Notes under the pieces: generated by a model
Told to the model about the DNA's origin: nothing
Database searches by the model: none
What the model saw: only the letters and a program-made list of their open reading frames with translations
Assembly: GCA_022360595.1 (NCBI GenBank)
Contig: JAKSCN010000109.1
Coordinates: 1 to 20,954 of the forward strand
Source of the DNA: Chromatiales bacterium
GTDB taxonomy: Bacteria; Pseudomonadota; Gammaproteobacteria; Chromatiales; Chromatiaceae
Direction of reading: 5' to 3'
DNA length: 20,954 nt
Shown: one piece after another, positions 15,054 to 20,954 of the stretch
Layout of the letters: each line of letters starts with the position of its first letter
Position numbering within the stretch: the first letter of the stretch is position 1
Translations under genes and position numbers: made by a program

Positions 15054-15662
15054 TTATTCAGCCTTCTGTTTGATCGCTTCAGCCGGTTGATCCTCCGGGG
15101 TTGGCGCAGCCTCTTCTGCCACCGGCTTGCCGGCCTCATCCTGCCCCTGCTCTGCAGGATTGGGTTCTGCTGCGGCAACAGGCTCTTCTACCGGTTGCGG
15201 GACAGACTCTGGCGTATCAGTCAGCTCGGAAGCAGATGCGTCTGCATCACTCACTGGCTGTTCTTCCGCAGTAGCCCCCACTGCGTTATCACTTTCCGGT
15301 TGTCTCTCATCGGCCGGATGATCCACCGCATCAGCCCGTTCACCATCGATCACCTCAGAGATCAGCGGGGTGGTGTTCTCTTGCAGCATTTGGGCGAGAT
15401 CATCGCTACAGAGGTTCTGCGCACCGGTGGCCAGATGTTGGTGTACCTCTTTGTAGCTGCGGGTCAGGTTATTCACCAGATTGGAGGTGTGGACAAAATG
15501 GCGATCCACACTCGACTTGTACTGCTCATGCGTCTCTTTCAGTTCATCCAATTCGGCTTGCAGCTTGGCCGCTGTCTTATTGCTCTTGATCTGCGCCGCA
15601 ATAAACCACCCTATCAAAAGGCCAACAGCAAAACCGGCCAGCACCAAAACGATCGGACTCAT
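15054..15662 (-). CDS. zapG: ZapG/YhcB-type envelope and division protein with extended acidic tail
   Basis: A 202-residue protein with an N-terminal transmembrane anchor (IVLVLAGFAVGLLIGWFIAA, residues 4-23). A coiled-coil-forming segment follows (LQAELDELKETHEQYKSSVDRHF), then the DUF1043 signature of HFVHTSNLVNNLTRSYKEVHQHL. E. coli ZapG (YhcB) has 132 residues and links division to envelope synthesis. Here the tail is about 100 residues longer, rich in Ala, Glu, Pro and Asp, and probably disordered. The start ATG has AGGAGA seven bases upstream. It is the first gene of a run of five minus-strand genes. The N-terminal 110 residues support the family; the tail is lineage-specific. Confidence 0.87.
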   Translation of the reverse strand: MSPIVLVLAGFAVGLLIGWFIAAQIKSNKTAAKLQAELDELKETHEQYKSSVDRHFVHTSNLVNNLTRSYKEVHQHLATGAQNLCSDDLAQMLQENTTPLISEVIDGERADAVDHPADERQPESDNAVGATAEEQPVSDADASASELTDTPESVPQPVEEPVAAAEPNPAEQGQDEAGKPVAEEAAPTPEDQPAEAIKQKAE

Positions 15663-15823
15663 GAAACTGTCTCCTGGGGGAAAAACAGGCTGAGTATACA
15701 GTCAGCATCCCTCCCCTTTCCAGAATAAAAATCAATCGTTTTGTGAATCGTGATATTTGGTAAATTCTTCCTGTCCAGCCATTCTGCCCGCAAAAACAGG
15801 GGATTATACTCAGCCTCAGAAGT

Positions 15824-16225
15824 AACAGGCCTTACATAAAAAACAACGCATTGCGATGCATTTCACAAAGGGGAAAATTCAATGGCCGGAAAATTTACCA
15901 TCACTACTGGAAAAGACGGAAAAAGCTACTTCTCTTTGAAGGCGGGTAACGGTGAGATTATCCTGCAGAGCCAGGGCTACGCCTCTCTCGATAGCTGCAA
16001 AAACGGTATCGAGTCGGTTCGTAAGAACAGCCAGGATGAAAAGCGCTTCGAGAAAAAAACGGCAGCTAACGGTACAGTGTTCTTTACCCTCAACGCCACT
16101 AATGGTCAGATTATCGGTAAGAGCCAGATGTACAAAACTGAGAGTGGTCGTGACAATGGGATCACATCCGTAAGCAAAAACGCCCCCGATGCAAAGGTTG
16201 TTGACGAATCAGCTTAAGGCCTGTT
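15824..16225. repeat. Inverted 11-base pair flanking the DUF1508 gene
   Basis: AACAGGCCTTA at 15824-15834 is the exact reverse complement of TAAGGCCTGTT at 16215-16225. The two frame the DUF1508 gene, the right arm using its stop codon TAA. Both arms differ by one base from the core of the repeat TAGGGCCTGTTAAC found elsewhere in the window. The arms could be coincidence at this length. Confidence 0.35.
15882..16217 (+). CDS. Tandem DUF1508 (YegP-like) protein
   Basis: A 111-residue protein with two copies of the DUF1508 unit. The first runs about 9-57 (GKDGKSYFSLKAGNGEIILQ, then GYASLDSCKNGIESVRKN). The second runs about 60-108 (FFTLNATNGQIIGKSQMY, then NGITSVSKNAP). The family is a small beta-rich fold of unknown biochemical role, present in many bacteria and often tandem, as in E. 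coli YegP (110 residues). The ATG is supported by AAAGGGG seven bases upstream. A possible -10 (TATACT at 15805-15810) lies upstream without a strong -35. It is divergent from zapG and is followed by a 10-base-pair hairpin. It is cytoplasmic; no signal peptide is present. Confidence 0.92.
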   Translation: MAGKFTITTGKDGKSYFSLKAGNGEIILQSQGYASLDSCKNGIESVRKNSQDEKRFEKKTAANGTVFFTLNATNGQIIGKSQMYKTESGRDNGITSVSKNAPDAKVVDESA

Positions 16226-16244
16226 TGTTAGCCCTAGTCCGTAT

Positions 16245-16267
16245 GTGAGGGAACGCTGTTCCCTCAC
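16245..16267 (+). terminator. Hairpin after the DUF1508 gene
   Basis: GTGAGGGAAC (16245-16254) and GTTCCCTCAC (16258-16267) form a perfect 10-base-pair stem with a 3-base loop, 28 bases after the stop codon. The tail is C/T-rich rather than a pure T run, so termination may be incomplete. Confidence 0.65.
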
Positions 16268-16310
16268 CCTCCTCCCACTACTGGGCCTCACTTTTTACCG
16301 CATGGCCCCC

Positions 16311-16329
16311 TAGGGTCTGTTAACACTAA
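16311..16329 (+). repeat. Short intergenic repeat, copy 4
   Basis: TAGGGTCTGTTAACACTAA differs at a single base from the 19-base copy at 2857. It lies between the DUF1508 gene and rarD, 68 bases before the rarD start. This near-exact full-length match more than 13 kb away is the best evidence that the motif is a real dispersed element. Confidence 0.6.
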
Positions 16330-16337
16330 GATCATTG

Positions 16338-16359
16338 AACCGCCAGTCAGGCGGCGGTT
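16338..16359 (+). other. Stem-loop in the rarD leader
   Basis: AACCGCC (16338-16344) pairs with GGCGGTT (16353-16359) around an 8-base loop, about 38 bases before the rarD ATG. It could be the end of an upstream transcript or part of the rarD leader. No T run follows, so a terminator is unlikely. Confidence 0.35.
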
Positions 16360-16396
16360 ATCATGCTGGATTTCCTCTTCCGGCTCCGTATAGACA

Positions 16397-17308
16397 ATGA
16401 CCACCGACACCACCACACAACTCAGAAAGGGTGTGTTCGCCGCTGTGGCCGCATTCCTGATCTGGGGTGGCTCACCCATCTTCTTTAAGGCCTTGGGCAA
16501 AGCCTCGGCCTTTGAGATTCTGGCCCACCGGGTTGTCTGGTCGCTGCTATTCACCTTTGCCCTACTGTCGATCAGCAACCGCACCATGGATCTGCTGAAG
16601 CTGTTTCGCAACCAGCGCCTGCTGGTCTGGCTATTTATCAGCGCTTGTCTGGTCGCCACCAACTGGGTGGTGTTTATCTGGGCGGTCAATCACGAGAAGG
16701 CATTGGAGGCAAGCATGGGCTATTTCATCTTCCCCATCGTGATGGTGGCTCTCGGACGGCTGTTTCTGAATGAACTGCTGAGTCGATTACAATGGGTCGC
16801 CCTGTTGGCGGTCTGCCTTGGGGTGATCAACCTCCTCTTCTCGCTGGGTGAACTGCCATGGGTGGCGTTGACCCTCGCCACAGCCATGGGCCTTTATGGG
16901 CTGGTGCGCAAAAAGACACCGGTAGACGCGCTGCTGGGGCTAACCGTGGAGTGTCTGTTACTGTCCCCAATGGCGTTGCTCTATCTGATCATGCTCTATC
17001 ACGACGGCACGCTGATCTTCGCCAATCTTTCGCTGAACACAGATATTCTACTCGCCTGCTCGGCGCTGATGACGGCCGTGCCATTGATTCTTTTCACAGC
17101 GTCGACCCATATTCTTAAGCTCGGCACCGTCGGCATGTTGCAGTATATCAATCCAACCAGCCAGTTTCTGATTGCCGTCTTTCTGTTCAGTGAGCCTTTC
17201 ACAGATACGCACCTGATCACCTTTAGCCTGATATGGCTGGGCTTGGGCATCTATACTTTTGAGTCACAGCGGCAGACCCGAATGGCGAACGGTTCAACCA
17301 ATAGCTGA
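16397..17308 (+). CDS. rarD: RarD-type EamA (DMT) family permease
   Basis: This 303-residue inner-membrane protein (E. coli RarD has 296) has about ten hydrophobic segments and the RarD-specific pattern. KGVFAAVAAFLIWGGSPIFFKAL is followed by ILAHRVVWSLLF, then NWVVFIWAVNHEKALEASMGYFI and a second EamA half with GTVGMLQYINPTSQFLIAVF. EamA proteins are drug/metabolite transporters. RarD was named for a chloramphenicol-sensitivity phenotype, and its physiological substrate is not settled. The start lacks a good Shine-Dalgarno sequence, but the reading frame begins appropriately just before the first membrane segment. It converges on the AraC-type gene with only seven bases between the two stop codons. 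Confidence 0.92.
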   Translation: MTTDTTTQLRKGVFAAVAAFLIWGGSPIFFKALGKASAFEILAHRVVWSLLFTFALLSISNRTMDLLKLFRNQRLLVWLFISACLVATNWVVFIWAVNHEKALEASMGYFIFPIVMVALGRLFLNELLSRLQWVALLAVCLGVINLLFSLGELPWVALTLATAMGLYGLVRKKTPVDALLGLTVECLLLSPMALLYLIMLYHDGTLIFANLSLNTDILLACSALMTAVPLILFTASTHILKLGTVGMLQYINPTSQFLIAVFLFSEPFTDTHLITFSLIWLGLGIYTFESQRQTRMANGSTNS

Positions 17309-17315
17309 ACCGGAG

Positions 17316-18242
17316 TCAGCACTTAAAACGCACCGGGATCCTCAGCTCCACGTCAAACTCTCCATCAGGCTCTAAAAAGTGATTTTTATAGTACTGGGCA
17401 TGGGCGGGTATATTGATCGTTTCGTAATCACTGTCGGGCAGCCAGTGGTGATAGAGCCGATGCATGAGATAGATCAGATCACCATACCGGCCTTGACCAC
17501 GAGCCGCGGCGAACAGGCCGCCCGGAATCTCCATCACATCCACACCTGCGCCGCGATAGATCTCATCCGGCACGCTCAGACAGGCTACATAGCGGCACTC
17601 TTCATAGGGGATGATATCAGGATTGCTGTGGTAGAGGCCGACCATGCGAACATCCGATAATGCCAACCCTCGAGTGTCGGCCCAATCGATCAACTTCAAC
17701 CAGGTGGTTTCAATACTCTGGTCATAACCAGTATGGCGGATATAGGCGACCCGCAGCGGCTCACGCCGCTGAATCGCCACCTCAAGGTCGGTAGTTGCCT
17801 CGGATTCATCTGAGGTTCTCTGGTGGTAATGGCGATTGGGGTTCTGCTCGGCACTGACCCAATCCCCCTTAAGATCACGCACCTGCTGTTGATAACCGCC
17901 ATCACGCCAGGCACTGGGAGATACGCCAAAGCGCTGGCGAAAGGCGTGGCTGAATGAAGCGTTCGACTGAAAACCACACTCATTGGCAATCGCCATGACG
18001 GTTGAGTCAGGATTAAAGATCAGCAGATTGGCCGCCCACTCCAGACGGGCTCGGCGAATATAGTCGTGAACACTCTCACCACAATGGGCCTTGAAGGTAC
18101 GCTGAAAGTGATAGCTGGAGTAGCAGCTCAGCTCGGCCAGCCGCTCAATATCAAGCCGCTCCCCCAAATGGGCATGGATGTGATAGAGCACATCATTGAT
18201 CCGCTCCTGATGGGATTGTCGGGTAACTCGCCGCCGGGCCAT
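17316..18242 (-). CDS. AraC-family regulator with GyrI-like ligand domain
   Basis: This 308-residue transcription regulator begins with an AraC/XylS double helix-turn-helix (residues about 15-115). The first helix region contains LAELSCYSSYHFQRTFKAHCG and the second IANECGFQSNASFSHAFRQRFG followed by SPSAWR. The C-terminal half (about 155-305) is a GyrI-like/effector-binding domain, from VAIQRREPLRVAYIRHTGYDQ through VMEIPGGLFAAARGQG to the end (RIPVRFKC). Such proteins (SoxS/Rob-like with GyrI domain) bind small amphipathic ligands. ATG 18242 is preferred with AGAGG about ten bases upstream; the in-frame GTG at 18272 lacks a site. It is divergent from the aminotransferase at 18364 and may control it, which is inference from the shared 121-base gap. 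Confidence 0.92.
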   Translation of the reverse strand: MARRRVTRQSHQERINDVLYHIHAHLGERLDIERLAELSCYSSYHFQRTFKAHCGESVHDYIRRARLEWAANLLIFNPDSTVMAIANECGFQSNASFSHAFRQRFGVSPSAWRDGGYQQQVRDLKGDWVSAEQNPNRHYHQRTSDESEATTDLEVAIQRREPLRVAYIRHTGYDQSIETTWLKLIDWADTRGLALSDVRMVGLYHSNPDIIPYEECRYVACLSVPDEIYRGAGVDVMEIPGGLFAAARGQGRYGDLIYLMHRLYHHWLPDSDYETINIPAHAQYYKNHFLEPDGEFDVELRIPVRFKC

Positions 18243-18363
18243 CGCTAGGGAACCTCTGATCCAAAAAAGCACATTTCGACAAACCGATTGTCACATCATG
18301 GCAAATCGACAATCAAGCGGCGGTATAGAGTATCTGCTCCAACAAAAATTCAGAGGAGCCGTC

Positions 18364-19527
18364 ATGACCGCAAAACGCCTGGCACACCTGGAGAGCTCAT
18401 TCATCCGGGATATTCTGGCGCTCACCCAAAAGCCCGAAATCATCTCCTTCGCCGGTGGATTACCCGATCCGCAGCTTTTTCCCAGTGATGACCTGGCCAC
18501 AGCGCTCTCCCATCTCATGCAAGAGGAGCCATCCACCATTTACCAATATGGTGAAACCCAAGGCATCCCTGCTCTGCGCCACTGGATAGCTGACAATCTG
18601 TCAGACCATCCTCAACAGCCTGATAATATCTTAATAACCGCAGGCGCCCAGCAGGGGTTGGATCTGATTGCCCGCTGTCTGCTCAATCCAGGCGATAAAG
18701 TGTTGATTGAGGCCCCCTCCTATCTCGGCGCTATTCAGACCTTCACCGCCAGCGAGGCAGAGCTAATCAGTGTCGAGATGACATCGGAAGGCCCCGATTT
18801 AGATAAGCTTGAAACGATCCTGGCTGAACAGCAGATTACCGCTTTCTATTGCATCCCAAATTTTCAGAACCCTACCGGTATCAGCTATAGCCGTAAAACA
18901 CGTTTGGCCCTGGCAGAACTGCTACAGCGTCACGAGGTTTGGGTCATCGAGGACGATCCCTACGGCGCGCTGCGTTATCGCGGTGAAGCACTGCCCAGCC
19001 TACAATCACTCTTGCCTGACCAGACTCTCTACCTCGGCTCATTCTCCAAGATTGTCAGCCCCGGTCTGCGGATCGGCTGGGTGACCGCCCCTGAACAACT
19101 GGCCGCTGCTCTGAGCAAGATGAAACAGGTGACGGATCTGCACACCAGCACCCTCTCCCAGCAATTGCTGTTGCACTACCTGCGGCAGGATAAGCTGATG
19201 CCCCACATAACTAAGCTCCGCACCGTCTACGGAGAACGGCTTGACGCCATGCAGACTGCACTACAGGACAATTTACCCAAGGAGATCAGCGCTTCATCGC
19301 CTGAGGGTGGCATGTTCCTCTGGCTGGAATTGCCGCAGACTATCGACAGCATGGAACTGGTCTACCCAGCAATTGAACAAGGCGTCGCATTTGTGCCCGG
19401 CATTGCCTTCTACACAGGAGAAGGGAAAGCAAGCAACTGCTTGCGGCTGAACTTTACCAATACCGACACTAAAGGGATTGAACAAGGTATTGTGCGACTG
19501 GCGCAGGTATTGAACAGAACGGCTTAG
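18364..19527 (+). CDS. Fold-type-I PLP-dependent aminotransferase (LysN/PatA-like subgroup)
   Basis: This 387-residue aminotransferase of class I/II starts with FIRDILALTQKPEIISFAGGLPDPQLFP, the characteristic N-terminus of the 2-aminoadipate/aromatic-type group related to MocR C-termini. Other motifs are YQYGETQGIPALR, ITAGAQQGLDLIAR, PNFQNPTGISYS and VIEDDPYGALRY. SFSK contains the PLP lysine K229, and PGLRIGW and LRLNFTN follow. The amino donor and acceptor cannot be read from the sequence. ATG 18364 is chosen because AGAGGAG precedes it at normal spacing; an ATG at 18298 gives a 22-residue extension without homology or ribosome binding site. It stands alone and is followed by a hairpin shared with the converging gene. 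Confidence 0.92.
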   Translation: MTAKRLAHLESSFIRDILALTQKPEIISFAGGLPDPQLFPSDDLATALSHLMQEEPSTIYQYGETQGIPALRHWIADNLSDHPQQPDNILITAGAQQGLDLIARCLLNPGDKVLIEAPSYLGAIQTFTASEAELISVEMTSEGPDLDKLETILAEQQITAFYCIPNFQNPTGISYSRKTRLALAELLQRHEVWVIEDDPYGALRYRGEALPSLQSLLPDQTLYLGSFSKIVSPGLRIGWVTAPEQLAAALSKMKQVTDLHTSTLSQQLLLHYLRQDKLMPHITKLRTVYGERLDAMQTALQDNLPKEISASSPEGGMFLWLELPQTIDSMELVYPAIEQGVAFVPGIAFYTGEGKASNCLRLNFTNTDTKGIEQGIVRLAQVLNRTA

Positions 19528-19537
19528 GGCCTGTTAA
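19525..19537 (+). repeat. Short intergenic repeat, copy 5 (overlaps a stop codon)
   Basis: TAGGGCCTGTTAA matches the first 13 bases of the repeat at 2857. Its TAG is the stop codon of the aminotransferase. The motif then departs from the consensus. Confidence 0.5.
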
Positions 19538-19540
19538 AGC

Positions 19541-19564
19541 AGAGTGCCCGGCAGTGGGCACTCT
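19541..19564. terminator. Bidirectional terminator hairpin between convergent genes
   Basis: AGAGTGCCC (19541-19549) pairs perfectly with GGGCACTCT (19556-19564) around a 6-base loop. It is located in the 51-base gap between the stops of the aminotransferase and the secreted DsrE-like gene. T runs are short on both sides, so it could be a weak or rho-assisted terminator. Confidence 0.65.
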
Positions 19565-19578
19565 GAAGTAAAATTCAA

Positions 19579-20031
19579 TCAAGGACGGATATAAGCATAC
19601 CCTTGCTGCTGCAGCTCCATGATACGCAGCACCCCGGCCGGGACCACCTGGACACCTTCAGTCAGCATAGGCTTTTTACCTTTCATACGCTCCATTTTGT
19701 GCATGGTATTTGAGCACGCACTGAAGGTGATATCCTGCATGGCCAGGCTGGCCACTCGATCTTTTCGCTCTGATGTCTTAGTCAGCAGACTTAGGCCTGG
19801 GCCGTAAGCGACAATCTCCACCGCCACGTTATCCTGCCCCAGTGCTTTCTGTAGGTTAACTGCATTATTCAGCGCAATATTTTGGGTACGGGGATCATCA
19901 CTACTGACCTGAATCACCACCTTATGTTTGACATCATCGTTCATGGCGGCAAAGGCACTCTGAGCCAGTACCAGGCAGAAGCTCAACAATAGAAACGACA
20001 TGACAAAAACACGACTTTTACTTTTATGCAT
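19579..20031 (-). CDS. Secreted DsrE-like protein
   Basis: A 150-residue protein with a signal peptide: basic MHKSKSR, hydrophobic VFVMSFLLLSFCLVLA, then AQSAFA with cleavage expected near residue 28. The mature part is a DsrE/DsrF-like alpha/beta domain: HKVVIQVSSDDP, VEIVAYGPGLSLL, then FSACSNTMHKM with C106, and the C-terminal QQQGYAYIRP. It should be periplasmic. Cytoplasmic DsrE relatives move sulfur on a conserved cysteine; whether C106 does this here is unknown. ATG 20031 is used because AGAGG sits about eight bases upstream; a GTG at 20037 would add two residues. It is 76 bases downstream of an anti-sigma gene whose extracytoplasmic half is the same domain, so both probably belong to one regulatory or sensing system. 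Confidence 0.85.
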   Translation of the reverse strand: MHKSKSRVFVMSFLLLSFCLVLAQSAFAAMNDDVKHKVVIQVSSDDPRTQNIALNNAVNLQKALGQDNVAVEIVAYGPGLSLLTKTSERKDRVASLAMQDITFSACSNTMHKMERMKGKKPMLTEGVQVVPAGVLRIMELQQQGYAYIRP

Positions 20032-20107
20032 AAACACTCCTCTAGTAGTTTTTAAGCGCTTCAGAAATCACCGACTGACACTTGGTTAAAGTGCCGCAAG
20101 AGGTTCC

Positions 20108-20833
20108 TCAGGCTTTTATATAGGCCCAGCCTTGCTGCTGACGCCGGGTCACAAAAGAGACACCGGAGCGGACGATAACAGCCTGAGGCAGCACCTCTAT
20201 CGTCTCTCCACTCTCTCTCTGCATTCGCTCCATGGTGTTCCCACAAGCAGCGAAAATCAGGTTCGGGTAGCGGCTATGTAACGCTGCCACACGTTGCGCA
20301 AATGGGGAGCGCCCCTTCTGTAACAGCCGCAGCCCCTGGTTATTGGCCACCACCTCTACCCGAATCGGTCGATTATTATTGGCATACTCCCGTAGTAGGT
20401 ATTCGAGCTGTTCAAACAGGGCTTGAGCAGGTACCGGATTATCACTGCTTATATGGAAAACCACCGGTTGTGAGCTTTCTGTATCCTGTAGAAGGTGCTG
20501 AACATCCTTGTCGATGGCCACCTGGGGTGGTGTGCCAATCGGGGGTTTGGTCGCGGTGAAAAAGAGGCTCATTGATACTGCACCCAAAATGGATGCGGCA
20601 ACATAGCCCAACCAGCTCTTCCCGTTTGCTGAACGGGAAACAGAACGATCTTCCCCATTCTCCGGGTAAGCCGTTTTTACCATCTCTTTCAAACGTTGCG
20701 CCTGGCAGATGCGATGACTCAGCTCTTTGGATTGAGCCGCCGCTGAGAGCAGCTCAGCGCGCTCACTCTGGCTCAGTTCACCATCCACAAAGGCGTTGAT
20801 CAGTTCATCGGAGTAGTCATTCATCTTACTCAT
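20108..20833 (-). CDS. Membrane anti-sigma factor fused to a periplasmic DsrE-like domain
   Basis: The 241-residue protein has three parts. Residues 1-60 resemble the anti-sigma domain of ECF regulators (DELINAFVDGELSQSERAELL, then SHRICQAQRLKEMV). The zinc motif HxxxCxxC is incomplete: H40 and C43 are present, but the second cysteine is absent. Residues 74-94 form one transmembrane helix (LGYVAASILGAVSMSLFF), giving an N-in, C-out topology. Residues 123-241 form a DsrE-like domain, VVFHISSDNP through FAACGNTMERM (C197) to QQQGWAYIKA, plainly paralogous to the adjacent secreted protein. Its ATG overlaps the stop of the upstream sigma factor gene (ATGA, 20830-20833). The likely role is to hold the sigma factor at the membrane and release it on a periplasmic signal. 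Role assignment is inferred from architecture and operon. Confidence 0.85.
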   Translation of the reverse strand: MSKMNDYSDELINAFVDGELSQSERAELLSAAAQSKELSHRICQAQRLKEMVKTAYPENGEDRSVSRSANGKSWLGYVAASILGAVSMSLFFTATKPPIGTPPQVAIDKDVQHLLQDTESSQPVVFHISSDNPVPAQALFEQLEYLLREYANNNRPIRVEVVANNQGLRLLQKGRSPFAQRVAALHSRYPNLIFAACGNTMERMQRESGETIEVLPQAVIVRSGVSFVTRRQQQGWAYIKA

Positions 20834-20954
20834 TTAACCCGCTCCATGTATGAGACCGAACCCTGCGCTTGATCAGCCAGCAACTGCTTTTTCAACTGTT
20901 GCCTGGCGCGATTCAGACGGCTCATCACCGTACCCATCGGTAATTCGAGAATAG
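20830..20954 (-). CDS. ECF sigma factor, C-terminal fragment (cut by window edge)
   Basis: Forty-one codons are visible. The stretch ILELPMGTVMSRLNRARQQL is the second helix-turn-helix region (sigma region 4) of RpoE-type ECF sigma factors, in the family form of GTVxSRLxRAR. It is followed by a short tail ending ERVK and TGA. The stop overlaps the anti-sigma start by four bases, so the two proteins are translationally coupled, as is usual for sigma/anti-sigma pairs. The N-terminal part, including region 2, is outside the window, so the ECF subgroup cannot be named. Confidence 0.9.
   Translation of the reverse strand, partial: ILELPMGTVMSRLNRARQQLKKQLLADQAQGSVSYMERVK

Noticed and set aside
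17511..17518. AACAGGCC inside the AraC-type gene as another copy of the dispersed motif
   Set aside because: Only eight bases match and it lies in coding sequence; expected by chance.

Overview
The window looks like a chromosomal segment of a free-living or symbiotic gammaproteobacterium. This is inferred from gene content: an ilvGM operon behind a branched-chain leader peptide, the rRNA methyltransferases RsmJ and RlmG, a ZapG/YhcB-type division protein, RarD, and a tRNA-Asp very close to the enterobacterial one. Several c-di-GMP and two-component proteins and two DsrE-like proteins would suit an environmental, possibly sulfur-oxidising, lineage, but that assignment is not proven. No insertion sequence, phage, CRISPR array or resistance island is visible.

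Layout. 1-1621 (-) is the 5' part of a PAS-PAS-GGDEF-EAL protein that runs off the left edge. 1815-2837 (+) is a fold-type-II PLP enzyme of the ACC deaminase/D-cysteine desulfhydrase family. 2857-5952 (+) is a biosynthetic unit: candidate promoter, a 24-residue Val/Leu-rich leader peptide, an attenuator terminator, ilvG, ilvM and then nfo (endonuclease IV). A tRNA-Asp(GUC) with its own promoter and terminator follows (6008-6193). rsmJ and rlmG (-) overlap at 7373-7376. A small conserved protein (8362, +), a minimal RRM protein and a cold-shock protein (both -) come next.

9580-15662 (-) holds five genes reading the same way: ZapG-like, a two-gate membrane protein, a coiled-coil diguanylate cyclase, a REC-TPR response regulator and a small cytoplasmic histidine kinase. 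15882-16217 (+) is a tandem DUF1508 (YegP-like) protein, 16397-17308 (+) is rarD, and 17316-18242 (-) is an AraC/GyrI-like regulator divergent from a fold-type-I aminotransferase (18364-19527, +). The right edge (19579-20954, -) is an operon read right to left: the end of an ECF sigma factor, a membrane anti-sigma factor whose periplasmic part is a DsrE-like domain, and a secreted stand-alone protein with the same domain.

The most interesting item is this sigma/anti-sigma/secreted-DsrE operon, in which sensor domain and secreted partner are evident paralogues. The second is the ilv leader and attenuator, with mutually exclusive pairings that can be read from the sequence. The third is a short intergenic motif, TAGGGCCTGTTAACACTAA and shorter variants, recurring next to gene ends across the window.
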